A stretch of DNA of 43,421 nt from an uncultured Caulobacterales bacterium (GTDB lineage: Bacteria > Pseudomonadota > Alphaproteobacteria > Caulobacterales > Caulobacteraceae): contig CAIOHT010000011.1 of the NCBI GenBank assembly GCA_903858185.1, positions 1 to 43,421 of the forward strand, read 5' to 3'. The position numbers and the translations under genes are program-made. Under the pieces are notes generated by a model. That model was given only the letters and a program-made list of their open reading frames with translations. It was not told where the DNA came from and made no database searches. Numbering within the stretch: the first letter of the stretch is position 1; the number at the start of each line of letters is the position of its first letter. Of this stretch, positions 16,203 through 23,772 are shown piece after piece.

Positions 16203-17123
16203 ATGACCGACCTGCCCATCCTGCATCACTTCGACACCTCGCCCTTCTCCGAGAAGGTGCGACTGCTGTTCGGGCTCAAGGGGATGGCGTGGAAGTCGGT
16301 CATCATCCCCAGCATGATGCCCAAGCCCGACTATCTGCCACTGACCGGCGGATACCGTCGCACGCCCTCGCTGCAGATCGGCGCCGACGTGTTCTGCGAC
16401 ACCCAGGTGATCCTGGCCGAGATCGAGCGGCGCTGGCCCGCGCCGCAAGCCGTGCGCGGCGGGATGGACTGGGCGATCAATCTGTGGGCCGACCGGCCGT
16501 TCTTCCAGGCGACCGTGCCGATCATCTTCGGCGCGATCGGCGACAGCGTGCCCGCGGCCTTCATCAAGGATCGGGAGGCGATGTCCGGGCGACCGTTCGA
16601 CACCGCCGCCATGAAGGCCGCCGGTCCGCCGCTGACGCAGCAGTGGCGCGGCCACGCCGCCTGGATCGAGGATCAGCTGGCGCAGACGGGTTCGGGCTGG
16701 CTCCAGGCCGACGGCCCCGGGCTGGCGGACATTGCCGCCTACATGAACGTCTGGTTCCTCGGCGGCGCGCTGCCCGACACGATGAAGGCGCTGACGGCGG
16801 GGATGCCGCATCTGGCCGCCTGGAGCGCGAAGGTCGCAGGACTGGGCCACGGCAAGCCGGAAGCGATGACCGGGCCTGAGGCCCTGGCCGTCGCCAGGGC
16901 CGCCTCCCCCGCCGCGGCGCCGGCGCATGACGAGAACGATCCGCTCGGCCTCAAGCCCGGCGCGGCGGTGATGGTGATGGCCGACGACTATGGCCGCGAT
17001 CCGGTGCGCGGAACCCTGGTGGCCGCCACGCCTGAGCGCGTCGTGCTATCGCGCGAGGACGAGGCGGTCGGGACCGTGCACGTGCACTTCCCGCGGGCGG
17101 GGTACTTCGTAATGCCGGGGTAG
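16203..17123 (+). CDS. Glutathione S-transferase family protein with extra C-terminal domain
   Basis: 306 residues. Residues 1-80 are a thioredoxin-like GST N-domain (LHHFDTSPFSEKVRLLFGLKG, RRTPSLQIGADVFCDTQVI), and 90-225 an all-helical C-domain (GPGLADIAAYMNVWFLGG). Typical GSTs end near 220; here about 75 residues follow an Ala/Pro linker, with DPLGLKPGAAVMVMADDYG and RGTLVAATPERVVLSREDE, which look like a small beta barrel. Ser13 in the TSPFSEK turn is a candidate catalytic residue. Reaction unknown. It is transcribed alone behind GGGGGAA. Confidence 0.85.
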   Translation: MTDLPILHHFDTSPFSEKVRLLFGLKGMAWKSVIIPSMMPKPDYLPLTGGYRRTPSLQIGADVFCDTQVILAEIERRWPAPQAVRGGMDWAINLWADRPFFQATVPIIFGAIGDSVPAAFIKDREAMSGRPFDTAAMKAAGPPLTQQWRGHAAWIEDQLAQTGSGWLQADGPGLADIAAYMNVWFLGGALPDTMKALTAGMPHLAAWSAKVAGLGHGKPEAMTGPEALAVARAASPAAAPAHDENDPLGLKPGAAVMVMADDYGRDPVRGTLVAATPERVVLSREDEAVGTVHVHFPRAGYFVMPG

Positions 17124-17142
17124 GACGTGCGTGGTTCGGGAC

Positions 17143-17160
17143 GCCGGCCCGAGGGCCGGC
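17143..17160 (+). terminator. Possible terminator hairpin after the GST gene
   Basis: GCCGGCCC and GGGCCGGC pair perfectly over a two-base GA turn, 20 bp after the GST stop codon. There is no T run, so intrinsic termination is uncertain. Confidence 0.4.
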
Positions 17161-17199
17161 TCCTCACCATGGCGAATAAACCGCGAGCCTGCCCCTCTT

Positions 17200-17243
17200 C
17201 GTCATCCTGAGGAGCGAGCCCCCGGCGAGCGTCTCGAAGGACG
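17200..17243. repeat. Dispersed repeat of the CGTCATCCTGAGGAG type
   Basis: Contains CGTCATCCTGAGGAGCGAG followed by GCGTCTCGAAGGACG. I recognise this as an intergenic repeat found in many alphaproteobacterial genomes. Only one copy is in this window. It lies at the 3' side of the acyl-CoA synthetase gene. Confidence 0.5.
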
Positions 17244-17250
17244 CCCCCCC

Positions 17251-19047
17251 CTAAAGCTTGAACCCGCCCTCGCAGATCTTCTCGAAGCTGGCCTTGGTGA
17301 CCTTGGTCCAGGCCTTCTTCAGCGGGTTGCGGAAGTACAGCGGGTCCTTCACGCGGGCGGGGTTGAAGCCGTCCTCGACGAGGTCGACCTTGCGGTACTT
17401 GAAGGTGCCTGTCGTCTCGATCTGGCGCTGCAGCCGCAGGAACAGGGGCTGGGCGTAGGACGGCAGTTCCTTCTCCACATGGGCGTGGAAGTCGGTGAGG
17501 GCGAAGTCGTCGTCGACCGTCAGCGCGACCATGCCGACGCGGCCGTCCTGGCCTGGCACGGCGACGCCATAGACATTGGCCTCCAGCACACCCGCCGCCT
17601 CGGCCAGCCGGTCGGCGACCTCGCCGGTGGAGACGTTCTCGCCCTTCCAGCGGTAGGTGTCGCCGATCCGGTCGACGAAGTAGAAGTAGTTCTCCGCGTC
17701 GTGCCGCATCAGGTCGCCGGTCCGGAACCAGGCGTCGCCCTTCTCGAAGACGTCTTGCAGCACCTTCTTCTCGGTCGCCGCCTTGTCGGCGTAGCCCGTG
17801 AAACTGGTGCGGGCGTCGGACGTGTCGATCCGGCCGATGCATTCGCCGATCTCGTCCGGGCCGCACTCGATGCAGAAGCCGGCGGCATTGCGGACCGGCT
17901 GCTCGGTCTCGACGTCAAAGCGCACCAGGCGGGCGTTGACCTTCTTCTTCAGCCATTTCGGAATACGACCGATAGCCCCGATGCGGCCGTCGAAGTTGAA
18001 CATCGAGACGTTCCCCTCGGTCGCGCCGTAGAACTCCATCACCTGGGGAATCCTGAACCGCGCGACCATCTGTTCCCAGACGTCGGCGCGCAGGCCGTTG
18101 CCGAACACCTGGCGCAGCTTGTGCCCGCGCTCGAGGGGATGCTCAGGGGCGTTGACGAGATATCGGCAGAGCTCGCCAATGTAGACGAACATCGTGCAGC
18201 CCTCGTCGTGCACGTCCTGCCAGAAGTGGCTGGTCGAGAACTTCTTGCGCAGCACGACCGAGCCGCCGGTCAGCAGGGCGGCGCCCATGCCGCAGAGGCC
18301 GCCGGTGGCGTGATACATCGGCAGGACCTGATAGATCCGGTCGCTCGCCACTGCGCCCGTCGCGCCGGCGAAACCGCGCATGTAGAGCTGGACCCGCATG
18401 TGGTTGATGCGGGCGGCCTTGGGCAGGCCCGTGGTGCCGCTGGTGTAGATCCACAGCGCCGTGTCCTTGCCGCGCAGGTCGCCGCGGGCGGTCTGGCGAT
18501 CAGGACGCAGGCTGCTGCAGCTCTTCAGGGCGGCGGTCAGGTCGCGGCGGTCCTCGACGACCGGACCCAGCGTCCACTGGGCTATATGTTTGGTCAGCTG
18601 GCCCCGGACGGCCTCGAAGGCCGGCGAGGTCTCTCCGTCGACCACGCAATGCAGGGCGCCGGAGATGTTGAGGCAATGCGCCAGCTGGGCGCCGGTGAGG
18701 TTGTTGTTGATCAGCGCCGAGGCCACCCCGACCTTGGTCAGGCCATACCAGATCGGCAGGTAGTCCATGCGGTTGGGCATGAACAGCGCGACGGTCTGGC
18801 CGCGGGTAATGCCCTGCTCCTTGGCCCAGTGGGCGTAGCGGTTGGCGAGCGCGTCCATCTCGCCATAGGTGAGGGTCTTGCCCTCGAAGGTGATCGCCGG
18901 ACGGTCCCTGTGCGCGTCGACAGCGGCCTCAAGGTCGTCGCAGATCAGCTCCTTGCTGTCCGGCGCAATGGGCTTGACCCACTTCAACGTGCGACCCAGG
19001 CCCTTGATGAACCTCAGCTCGCGCGCGATCCGCGCCTTAAGCTTCAT
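17251..19047 (-). CDS. Long-chain acyl-CoA synthetase (FATP/VLACS type)
   Basis: 598 residues from the ATG at 19047 behind GGAGGG; an in-frame TTG 15 bp upstream overlaps that ribosome site and is unlikely. AMP-binding motifs in order: P-loop YTSGTTGLPK (201-210), FYGATEGN (339-346), TGD (443-445), DR (459-460) and WKGENVSTGEV (468 on). The order and wording match the FATP/very-long-chain acyl-CoA synthetase family, which activates long fatty acids with ATP and CoA and may couple this to uptake. It is monocistronic here, but fits functionally with the thiolase and SDR genes. Confidence 0.9.
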   Translation of the reverse strand: MKLKARIARELRFIKGLGRTLKWVKPIAPDSKELICDDLEAAVDAHRDRPAITFEGKTLTYGEMDALANRYAHWAKEQGITRGQTVALFMPNRMDYLPIWYGLTKVGVASALINNNLTGAQLAHCLNISGALHCVVDGETSPAFEAVRGQLTKHIAQWTLGPVVEDRRDLTAALKSCSSLRPDRQTARGDLRGKDTALWIYTSGTTGLPKAARINHMRVQLYMRGFAGATGAVASDRIYQVLPMYHATGGLCGMGAALLTGGSVVLRKKFSTSHFWQDVHDEGCTMFVYIGELCRYLVNAPEHPLERGHKLRQVFGNGLRADVWEQMVARFRIPQVMEFYGATEGNVSMFNFDGRIGAIGRIPKWLKKKVNARLVRFDVETEQPVRNAAGFCIECGPDEIGECIGRIDTSDARTSFTGYADKAATEKKVLQDVFEKGDAWFRTGDLMRHDAENYFYFVDRIGDTYRWKGENVSTGEVADRLAEAAGVLEANVYGVAVPGQDGRVGMVALTVDDDFALTDFHAHVEKELPSYAQPLFLRLQRQIETTGTFKYRKVDLVEDGFNPARVKDPLYFRNPLKKAWTKVTKASFEKICEGGFKL

Positions 19048-19270
19048 GACAACGCCCTCCAAACGCCAGCAACCTTTCGCCTGACGGGCGAATTGAGGTC
19101 AAGCCAAGCCTAGGCTCGATGCGTTGCAGGCGGGTGAACGTGGCGCAAAGAGCGCACCTTGTGGTCAGTCGATGATCACGCGGCCGCCGCAGACGGCGCG
19201 ACGACCTCCCCCTCCGGGAACGCCTTTTCTCAAGCGTGGTCTACACTGGCGTTCGACAGGAGCCCGATTC

Positions 19271-19654
19271 ATGCCGCAGCGACTCGCCCTGACCGCCCTG
19301 CTGGTCGCCGAATATGATCCGGCCATCGCTTTCTTCACCACGGCGCTGGGGTGGGATCTGGTCGAGGATGTCGCGCAGGGCGGAGAAAAGCGCTGGGTCG
19401 TGGTCGCGCCGGCCGGCGGGTCTGGATTGCTGCTGGCGAGGGCGGCCGACGACGGCCAGCGGGCGATGATCGGCAAACAGGGCGGCGGCCGGGTGTTCCT
19501 GTTCCTCGAGACAGACGATTTCCACCGCGAACACGCGCGGATGACCGCGGCCGGGGTCCGGTTCCTGGAGACGCCCCGCCGGGAGGTCTACGGCACGGTG
19601 GCGGTGTTCGAGGATATCAGCGGCAACCGCTGGGACCTGATCGAGAAGGCCTAG
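19271..19654 (+). CDS. VOC family protein
   Basis: 127 residues from the ATG at 19271 (AGGAG eight bases upstream). VOC pattern: LTALLVAEYDPAIAFFTTALGWDLVED, then VFLFLETDDFHREHARMTAAGVRFLE and TVAVFEDISGNRWDLIE, with the C-terminal metal-ligand region. Function within the superfamily is unknown. The last base of its TAG stop is the first G of a palindromic repeat unit. Confidence 0.85.
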   Translation: MPQRLALTALLVAEYDPAIAFFTTALGWDLVEDVAQGGEKRWVVVAPAGGSGLLLARAADDGQRAMIGKQGGGRVFLFLETDDFHREHARMTAAGVRFLETPRREVYGTVAVFEDISGNRWDLIEKA

Positions 19655-19745
19655 GGGACATGTACCGGAGGTACGTGTCCCCCAAAACGTGCAGGCGGGT
19701 TTTGGTGCCGGGTTTGGGGGACACGTACCTGCGGTACATGGCCCC
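19654..19745. repeat. Inverted pair of GGGGACATGTACC palindromes (copy 3)
   Basis: Units at 19654-19682 and 19717-19745 in inverted orientation; the second carries one change (TGGCCCC for TGTCCCC). The pair exactly fills the gap between two convergent genes: it begins inside the TAG of the VOC gene and ends two bases before the stop of the GIY-YIG-like gene. Confidence 0.8.
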
Positions 19746-19746
19746 G

Positions 19747-20091
19747 CTACCCGGTCACCGCGGTCGCGCCGAGCGTCTCGCGCCAGTGGCGCTCGCGGCT
19801 CTTGAGCTTGCTGGTCAGCTCCCAGCCGGCGAGATCCTCCCCGTCGAGGGTTTCGATGTCCTCGATCAGGAAGGCCTCGGCGCCATGGGCCTTCCACTCG
19901 GCCTGCAGCGCCTTGTTGGGATGGGAGCCCAGCTTCAGCGGGAACCAGACCCCGTTGCGGCAGGTGTCGAGATTGACTGCCGCCTGCACCCAGACCTGAC
20001 CCGTCGCCGTGCAGCGCACCGCAAACACGCCGGGGCGCGGCTTCTTCTCCCTGAAGGCGGCCAGCAGTTCCTTGCGGCGCTCCCGGCTCAC
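19747..20091 (-). CDS. GIY-YIG nuclease-like protein with degenerate motif
   Basis: 114 residues from a GTG at 20091 overlapping the upstream stop (GTGA). RPGVFAVRCTATGQVWVQAAVNL corresponds to the GIY and YIG strands of small GIY-YIG proteins, with GVF and WVQ in place of GIY and YIG. The helix region LGSHPNKALQAEWKAHGAEAFLIE is well kept. The usual catalytic Tyr and Arg are not evident, so it may not be a nuclease. It is the second gene of a pair with the DUF2239 protein. Confidence 0.65.
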   Translation of the reverse strand: MSRERRKELLAAFREKKPRPGVFAVRCTATGQVWVQAAVNLDTCRNGVWFPLKLGSHPNKALQAEWKAHGAEAFLIEDIETLDGEDLAGWELTSKLKSRERHWRETLGATAVTG

Positions 20092-20648
20092 GACGGCTCT
20101 CCGAAGCCCGGTTCGGCCAGGGTCAGGAGATGCTCGCGCACATCCCTCGGCCAGGCGGCGATGTGGGTCTCGAAGGCGGCGCGATCAGCGGCGTAGAGGG
20201 CGCGTGTGGCCTCCTCGAACCCGGCCAGATTGCCCGCCAGGGTGCTCATGAAACGGTAGGCGCCGTCGCGGGCGGACCGGGCCAGCTCGCGCGGATCCTT
20301 GCGGGCCGCCTCGACCAGCCGTCGCAGCGCCACCGAGGCGCCACCCTGCTGGGCCGAGAGCCATTCCCAATGCCGCGGCAACAGGGTGACCTCGCGCGGA
20401 ACCACGCCGAGCTTCGGCCTCCCCGGCCCCTTTTCGACGGGGGCCATGCGGGCGGCGACCTCGGCCACCGTGCCGCGCAGGACGACCACGATCCGCCGGC
20501 TGTCGTCGTCGGCGAGGATCAGGATCGAGGCGTTCGGCCGCGCATCGAGCGCCGCCCTCACCTGGGGCGCGACGTCGCCCAGGGGGCCGGTGGCAATCCG
20601 GCGCACGCCTTCAAAGGCGGTGCAGGCGATTTCGGGGTCGAACGACAT
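20088..20648 (-). CDS. DUF2239 family protein
   Basis: 186 residues from the ATG at 20648 (AGGAG eight bases upstream). The family is recognisable by FEGVRRIATGPLGDVAPQVR, the strand SRRIVVVLRGTVAEV and especially GRPKLGVVPREVTLLPRHWEWLSAQQGGASVALRRLVEAARKDP, split here only for description. No activity is known for DUF2239. Translation is coupled to the GIY-YIG-like gene by GTGA. Its promoter contains TTTTACCCGGATAAAA and a partial second copy, so it is probably controlled by a dimeric regulator not encoded here. Confidence 0.8.
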   Translation of the reverse strand: MSFDPEIACTAFEGVRRIATGPLGDVAPQVRAALDARPNASILILADDDSRRIVVVLRGTVAEVAARMAPVEKGPGRPKLGVVPREVTLLPRHWEWLSAQQGGASVALRRLVEAARKDPRELARSARDGAYRFMSTLAGNLAGFEEATRALYAADRAAFETHIAAWPRDVREHLLTLAEPGFGEPS

Positions 20649-20675
20649 GGCGGCGCTCCTTTCAGCGAGCGCGCC

Positions 20676-20718
20676 TTTTACCCGGATAAAACCAGCTGTC
20701 AATATCGCCCGGGTAAAA
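20676..20718 (-). promoter_or_regulatory. Tandem palindromic operator upstream of DUF2239
   Basis: Site 1, TTTTACCCGGATAAAA (20676-20691), is palindromic except at one pair. Site 2, TATCGCCCGGGTAAAA (20703-20718), keeps the right half only. Centres are 27 bp apart. AT-rich flanks around a CCGG core stand out in this GC-rich intergenic space. The regulator is not identified. Confidence 0.55.
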
Positions 20719-20720
20719 CC

Positions 20721-21113
20721 CTATTCGGTCGGGAGGGTGTAGCTGACGTAGCCGCGCTCGACCATCCGCCGCATGGCTTCATAGGCCTCGGCCAGTTCCT
20801 CGAACGTCTCACGCAGATGGGTCAGCTGGCTGAGATCCTGCGGCGTCATCTTGCCGCCGGAGGCCGAGACGGCGAGCGCCTGGGCGACCCAGGTGGCGCG
20901 AGCGGCAGCGGCCGCCACTGCCAGCCGCTGGAACTTGCGCGAGTCGCCCGCACCGAGCGCCTGGCTGATCACCGACTTGTTGGCCGCGAAGGCGGTGTAG
21001 TCGATGTGATCCAGAATGCCGCGCATTCGCCGCTGGGCGTGGGGGTCGCTCTGGTCTTCCGGCTCGAAGTGATCGCTGTGGCGCCGGAAGCTGTTGGTGC
21101 GGGTTACGGACAT
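20721..21113 (-). CDS. Conserved hypothetical protein
   Basis: 130 residues from the ATG at 21113 behind AGGA. It is predicted soluble and largely helical (NKSVISQALGAGDSRKFQR, then LAVAAAAARATWVAQALAV and LTHLRETFEELAEAYEAMRRM), with no signal or membrane segment. The family is not recognised. Codon use is like the neighbours, and a proper ribosome site supports it as a gene. The downstream DUF2239 gene has its own operator, so the two need not be co-transcribed. Confidence 0.65.
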   Translation of the reverse strand: MSVTRTNSFRRHSDHFEPEDQSDPHAQRRMRGILDHIDYTAFAANKSVISQALGAGDSRKFQRLAVAAAAARATWVAQALAVSASGGKMTPQDLSQLTHLRETFEELAEAYEAMRRMVERGYVSYTLPTE

Positions 21114-21188
21114 CGCGTCCTGCCTTGATCGAACGTCGGGAGGGCCCCGAATTCCCCCCAGATTGGAATGCTTCGCGTTAACAGGCGG

Positions 21189-21695
21189 TTAGGCTTCGAC
21201 CGGCGTAAGCGGCAGCCAGTAGTAACCGTCCGTCGTGTAACGGTCCGCATCCAGCTTCAGCGCCCACGGCTCCAGGCCCCAGCGCCGGAAGCCGTGGCGT
21301 TCGTAGAGGGTGACGGCCGCCGTGTTGGTCGAGACGACCACGAGATTGAGGACCTCGACCTCGGTCCGGGCGTACTCGATCACCGCCCGCAACAGCCGGC
21401 CGCCCAGACCGAGGCCGCGCGCCGAGGCGCGGACATACATGCTCCACACCGTGCCCTTGTGCTGTTCCCGCAAGGGCTTCATCCGGGCGAAGCCGGCCAT
21501 GCCCACCAGTTCGCCGTCGACGAAGGCGCCGAACACGGCGGTCGACCCGAGCGTGGCCGCGCTGGCCTCGATGGTCTTCACCCGCTCTTCGGCGATGTCC
21601 GTGCCGAAGCTCTCCGGCTCGGCGGTCATGGCCTCGATCCGCAGGGCGCGGAAGGCGGCGACGTCCGCGGTTGTCAGGCGGCGGATGGTGGTCAT
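21189..21695 (-). CDS. GNAT family N-acetyltransferase
   Basis: 168 residues. IRRLTTADVAAFRALRIEAM at the N-terminus, the acetyl-CoA binding loop YVRASARGLGLGGRLLRAV (R-x-x-G-x-G) and the C-terminal VVSTNTAAVTLYERHGFRRWG define a GNAT fold. Substrate unknown. Its ATG overlaps the stop of the DUF1801 gene (ATGA at 21692-21695), and it is the last gene of a four-gene minus-strand run that starts at 23144. Confidence 0.9.
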   Translation of the reverse strand: MTTIRRLTTADVAAFRALRIEAMTAEPESFGTDIAEERVKTIEASAATLGSTAVFGAFVDGELVGMAGFARMKPLREQHKGTVWSMYVRASARGLGLGGRLLRAVIEYARTEVEVLNLVVVSTNTAAVTLYERHGFRRWGLEPWALKLDADRYTTDGYYWLPLTPVEA

Positions 21696-22069
21696 GGCGC
21701 TTTGCCGCGCGACCTCGCACCGGCCCGCGCCACGGCGTCGGCGATGATCCGGCGCAGCAGAGGATCGGGGATCGGCGCGTCCGGCTGGAAGCGGATCGTG
21801 CCCTTGCTGGTGGAGAAGGCCGTCAGTTCGGGGAGGAATTCATCGACCAGGCCGCCCGGATACAAGGCGCAGTGCTGTTTCGCCGCCGCGAACCAGCAGA
21901 CCACCGTCCCCTTCACGCGGAAGGCGGGCATGCCGTAGCTGATGCCTTCGACCGCCGTCGGGGCGACGTCGAGGATCGTCTCGCGCAGGGCCTGCAGCGC
22001 CGCGCGCTGGCCCTGTGGAACCCCGTCGAGATAGGCGTCGATCGAGGCGGAAGAGGCGGCATTGCGCAT
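21692..22069 (-). CDS. DUF1801/YdhG-like protein
   Basis: 125 residues from the ATG at 22069. SIDAYLDGVPQGQRAALQALRETI, EGISYGMPAFRVKG and VVCWFAAAKQHCALYP are typical of the DUF1801/YdhG family, a frataxin-like fold without assigned activity. It starts 4 bp after the stop of the exported protein gene upstream and overlaps the GNAT gene downstream, so translation of these genes is likely coupled. Confidence 0.85.
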   Translation of the reverse strand: MRNAASSASIDAYLDGVPQGQRAALQALRETILDVAPTAVEGISYGMPAFRVKGTVVCWFAAAKQHCALYPGGLVDEFLPELTAFSTSKGTIRFQPDAPIPDPLLRRIIADAVARAGARSRGKAP

Positions 22070-22073
22070 GGCG

Positions 22074-22541
22074 TCAGCCGCCGCAGGCCCTGAGCAGCGG
22101 ACCAAGCACCGCCGCCGCCCCAGCGCCGGGGATCACCCGCTCCTCGCCCAGCAGCATCAGGGTCAGATCGCCGCCGGCCATCAGGCCGGCCACGGCGTCC
22201 GAAGTGCGCGGCAGCGGCGCACTGACATTGGGGCCGTCGCCGAGTTCGATCAGCCCGCCTTCCAGCATGTCCATGCCCGCGTCAGTCGACGCGACGATCC
22301 GGACAAGCCCGTCCGACCCGGCCGAATCCGGATCCACCGGCGTGATCAGCACCAGGGTCTTTCCGCCCTCGCAGTCGATGCGCAGCGCGCGATCATCGGT
22401 GTCGGGAACCCCGAAGGCGATGCTGGTGTCGGTGTAGGTGTTCCAGACGTAGGCGGCGGCGCCTTCGGCCGGCGCCTCGCGGGCGGCGGCGGGGGCGGTC
22501 CAGACAGCAACGGCCAGAACCGCCAGGCTCAGATACCGCAT
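22074..22541 (-). CDS. Exported hypothetical protein
   Basis: 155 residues with an N-terminal Sec signal (MRYLSLAVLAVAVWTAPAAA) and an AGGAGG ribosome site. The mature part contains ALRIDCEGGKTLVLITPVDP and ends in two short hydrophobic-rich segments. No domain recognised. Directly downstream of a lipoprotein gene (9 bp), with which it may share an envelope role. Confidence 0.65.
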   Translation of the reverse strand: MRYLSLAVLAVAVWTAPAAAREAPAEGAAAYVWNTYTDTSIAFGVPDTDDRALRIDCEGGKTLVLITPVDPDSAGSDGLVRIVASTDAGMDMLEGGLIELGDGPNVSAPLPRTSDAVAGLMAGGDLTLMLLGEERVIPGAGAAAVLGPLLRACGG

Positions 22542-22550
22542 CGAAACCTC

Positions 22551-23144
22551 CTACCGGAACGCGCAGGTCACGCCTGCCCAGAGGTGGGTGATCTTCGCGT
22601 CGGGAGCGGCGTCTTCGAACAGGCCGCCCATGTCGGCGACGGCGAACTCCGTGCCGAGCGTGCTGTCCTCGACGGTTGTGTCCGGGCGGGCGGCGAGCAG
22701 CTGGGCGCGGGTCGAGCCGACTCCGATGCCGTCCATCGTCGTCAGGCCGGCCTTGTCCATGGTCCAGCCGGCGAAGCGGTCCTCCTGGAACAGCAGGGTC
22801 AGGCCGCCCGGCCACTCGACGAAGGTCAGCGTCCCGGCGCCGCACTCGCTGTTGACCGTTTCCACGCCGGGGCTCGGCTCGACGCGGCTCATGGTCACCA
22901 GGGTCTGGGCCTTGTCGCGGCTGAAGGCCAGCAGCTGGGTCGACCCGTTTTCGGCGATGACCGTCAGACCCTCGCCGGTCAGGGCCAGTTTCAGCGGCAT
23001 GGCCGGCGTCGCGGGCGCGGCAGGCGCTGCCGGCGTCGCAGCGGGCGCGGGGGCGGCGGGCGCCTCCGGCGTCGCGGCGGGCTTGTCGCAGGCGGCGACC
23101 GTCAGGGTCAGGGCGGCGGCGAGGATCAGGCGTGTGCGGGTCAT
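22551..23144 (-). CDS. Lipoprotein with Pro/Ala-rich linker
   Basis: 197 residues. Signal peptide with lipobox VAAC (Cys19), then about 30 residues of Pro/Ala repeats as a tether, then a globular domain (LTGEGLTVIAENGSTQLLAF, SECGAGTLTFVEWPGGLTLLFQ, DGIGVGSTRAQLLAARPD). The domain has a pattern seen in exported beta-rich hypothetical proteins; no family is claimed. First gene of the run to 21189. The lipocalin gene is 43 bp upstream on the same strand and could be part of the same transcript. Confidence 0.7.
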   Translation of the reverse strand: MTRTRLILAAALTLTVAACDKPAATPEAPAAPAPAATPAAPAAPATPAMPLKLALTGEGLTVIAENGSTQLLAFSRDKAQTLVTMSRVEPSPGVETVNSECGAGTLTFVEWPGGLTLLFQEDRFAGWTMDKAGLTTMDGIGVGSTRAQLLAARPDTTVEDSTLGTEFAVADMGGLFEDAAPDAKITHLWAGVTCAFR

Positions 23145-23187
23145 GGCGAGAGCCTAGCCCCGCCGGCGGCCGGCGGTCGAGTCCCGC

Positions 23188-23727
23188 TCAGAGCGGCGGC
23201 TGGGCCGGAAACTCGAGCCGGCCGGTGTCGTAGCCCAGCGCCCGGGCGCGGGCGACCAGCATCGCCAGGGTCTCCGGGCTCGGGACCTCGCGCGTGTAGA
23301 TCCACAGCTTCTCGAACTTCGGATCGGCCGAGATGAACCAGCTGTAGTCGTCGGCGCGGTCGAGCACCTGGTAGGTCCAGGTGATGAAGAACGGATAGCG
23401 CACCTTCAGGGTGGCGTTGTCCGACCCGGCGTCGAGCAGCGTCCCGGTCCCCTCGATGGACCGGGTCTTGCCGCCGGGGACGCCGACCTGGCAGCCGTCG
23501 AACACTGCGACCTTGCCGTCCGGGCGGCGGGTATAGTCGGTCCAGCCGGCGACGCAGCCGTCGGTCAGCCCCATCGGCAGGCGGGCGATCTCGAGCCAGC
23601 GACCGGTGTAGAAGCGGGCCGGGTCGACCGGTTTCGCGGGCGCGGGCGCCTCTGCGGCGAGGGCGGGGACGGCAGACAGCCAGACGGCGGCGGCGAGGGC
23701 GATGAGAGCGGCGGGGCGGCGGGTCAT
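23188..23727 (-). CDS. Lipocalin family protein (Blc-like), exported
   Basis: 179 residues. A Sec signal peptide (to about residue 25) precedes a lipocalin domain with the first conserved region YTGRWLEIARLPMGLTDGCVAG (shortened here to GRWLEIARLP) and later SWFISADPKFEKLWIYTRE. Unlike E. coli Blc, no lipobox Cys is seen, so it should be soluble in the periplasm. Bacterial lipocalins bind fatty acids or lysophospholipids and are often stress-induced. AAGGAG precedes the ATG. Confidence 0.85.
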   Translation of the reverse strand: MTRRPAALIALAAAVWLSAVPALAAEAPAPAKPVDPARFYTGRWLEIARLPMGLTDGCVAGWTDYTRRPDGKVAVFDGCQVGVPGGKTRSIEGTGTLLDAGSDNATLKVRYPFFITWTYQVLDRADDYSWFISADPKFEKLWIYTREVPSPETLAMLVARARALGYDTGRLEFPAQPPL

Positions 23728-23772
23728 GGAGGACTCCTTCTCCCCCGAAACCTGGGGCGGACGCCCGCGGGG

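Noticed and set aside
17131-19113. Plus-strand open frame of about 660 codons opposite the acyl-CoA synthetase gene
   Set aside because: Antisense shadow; the minus strand carries all AMP-binding motifs and a ribosome site.
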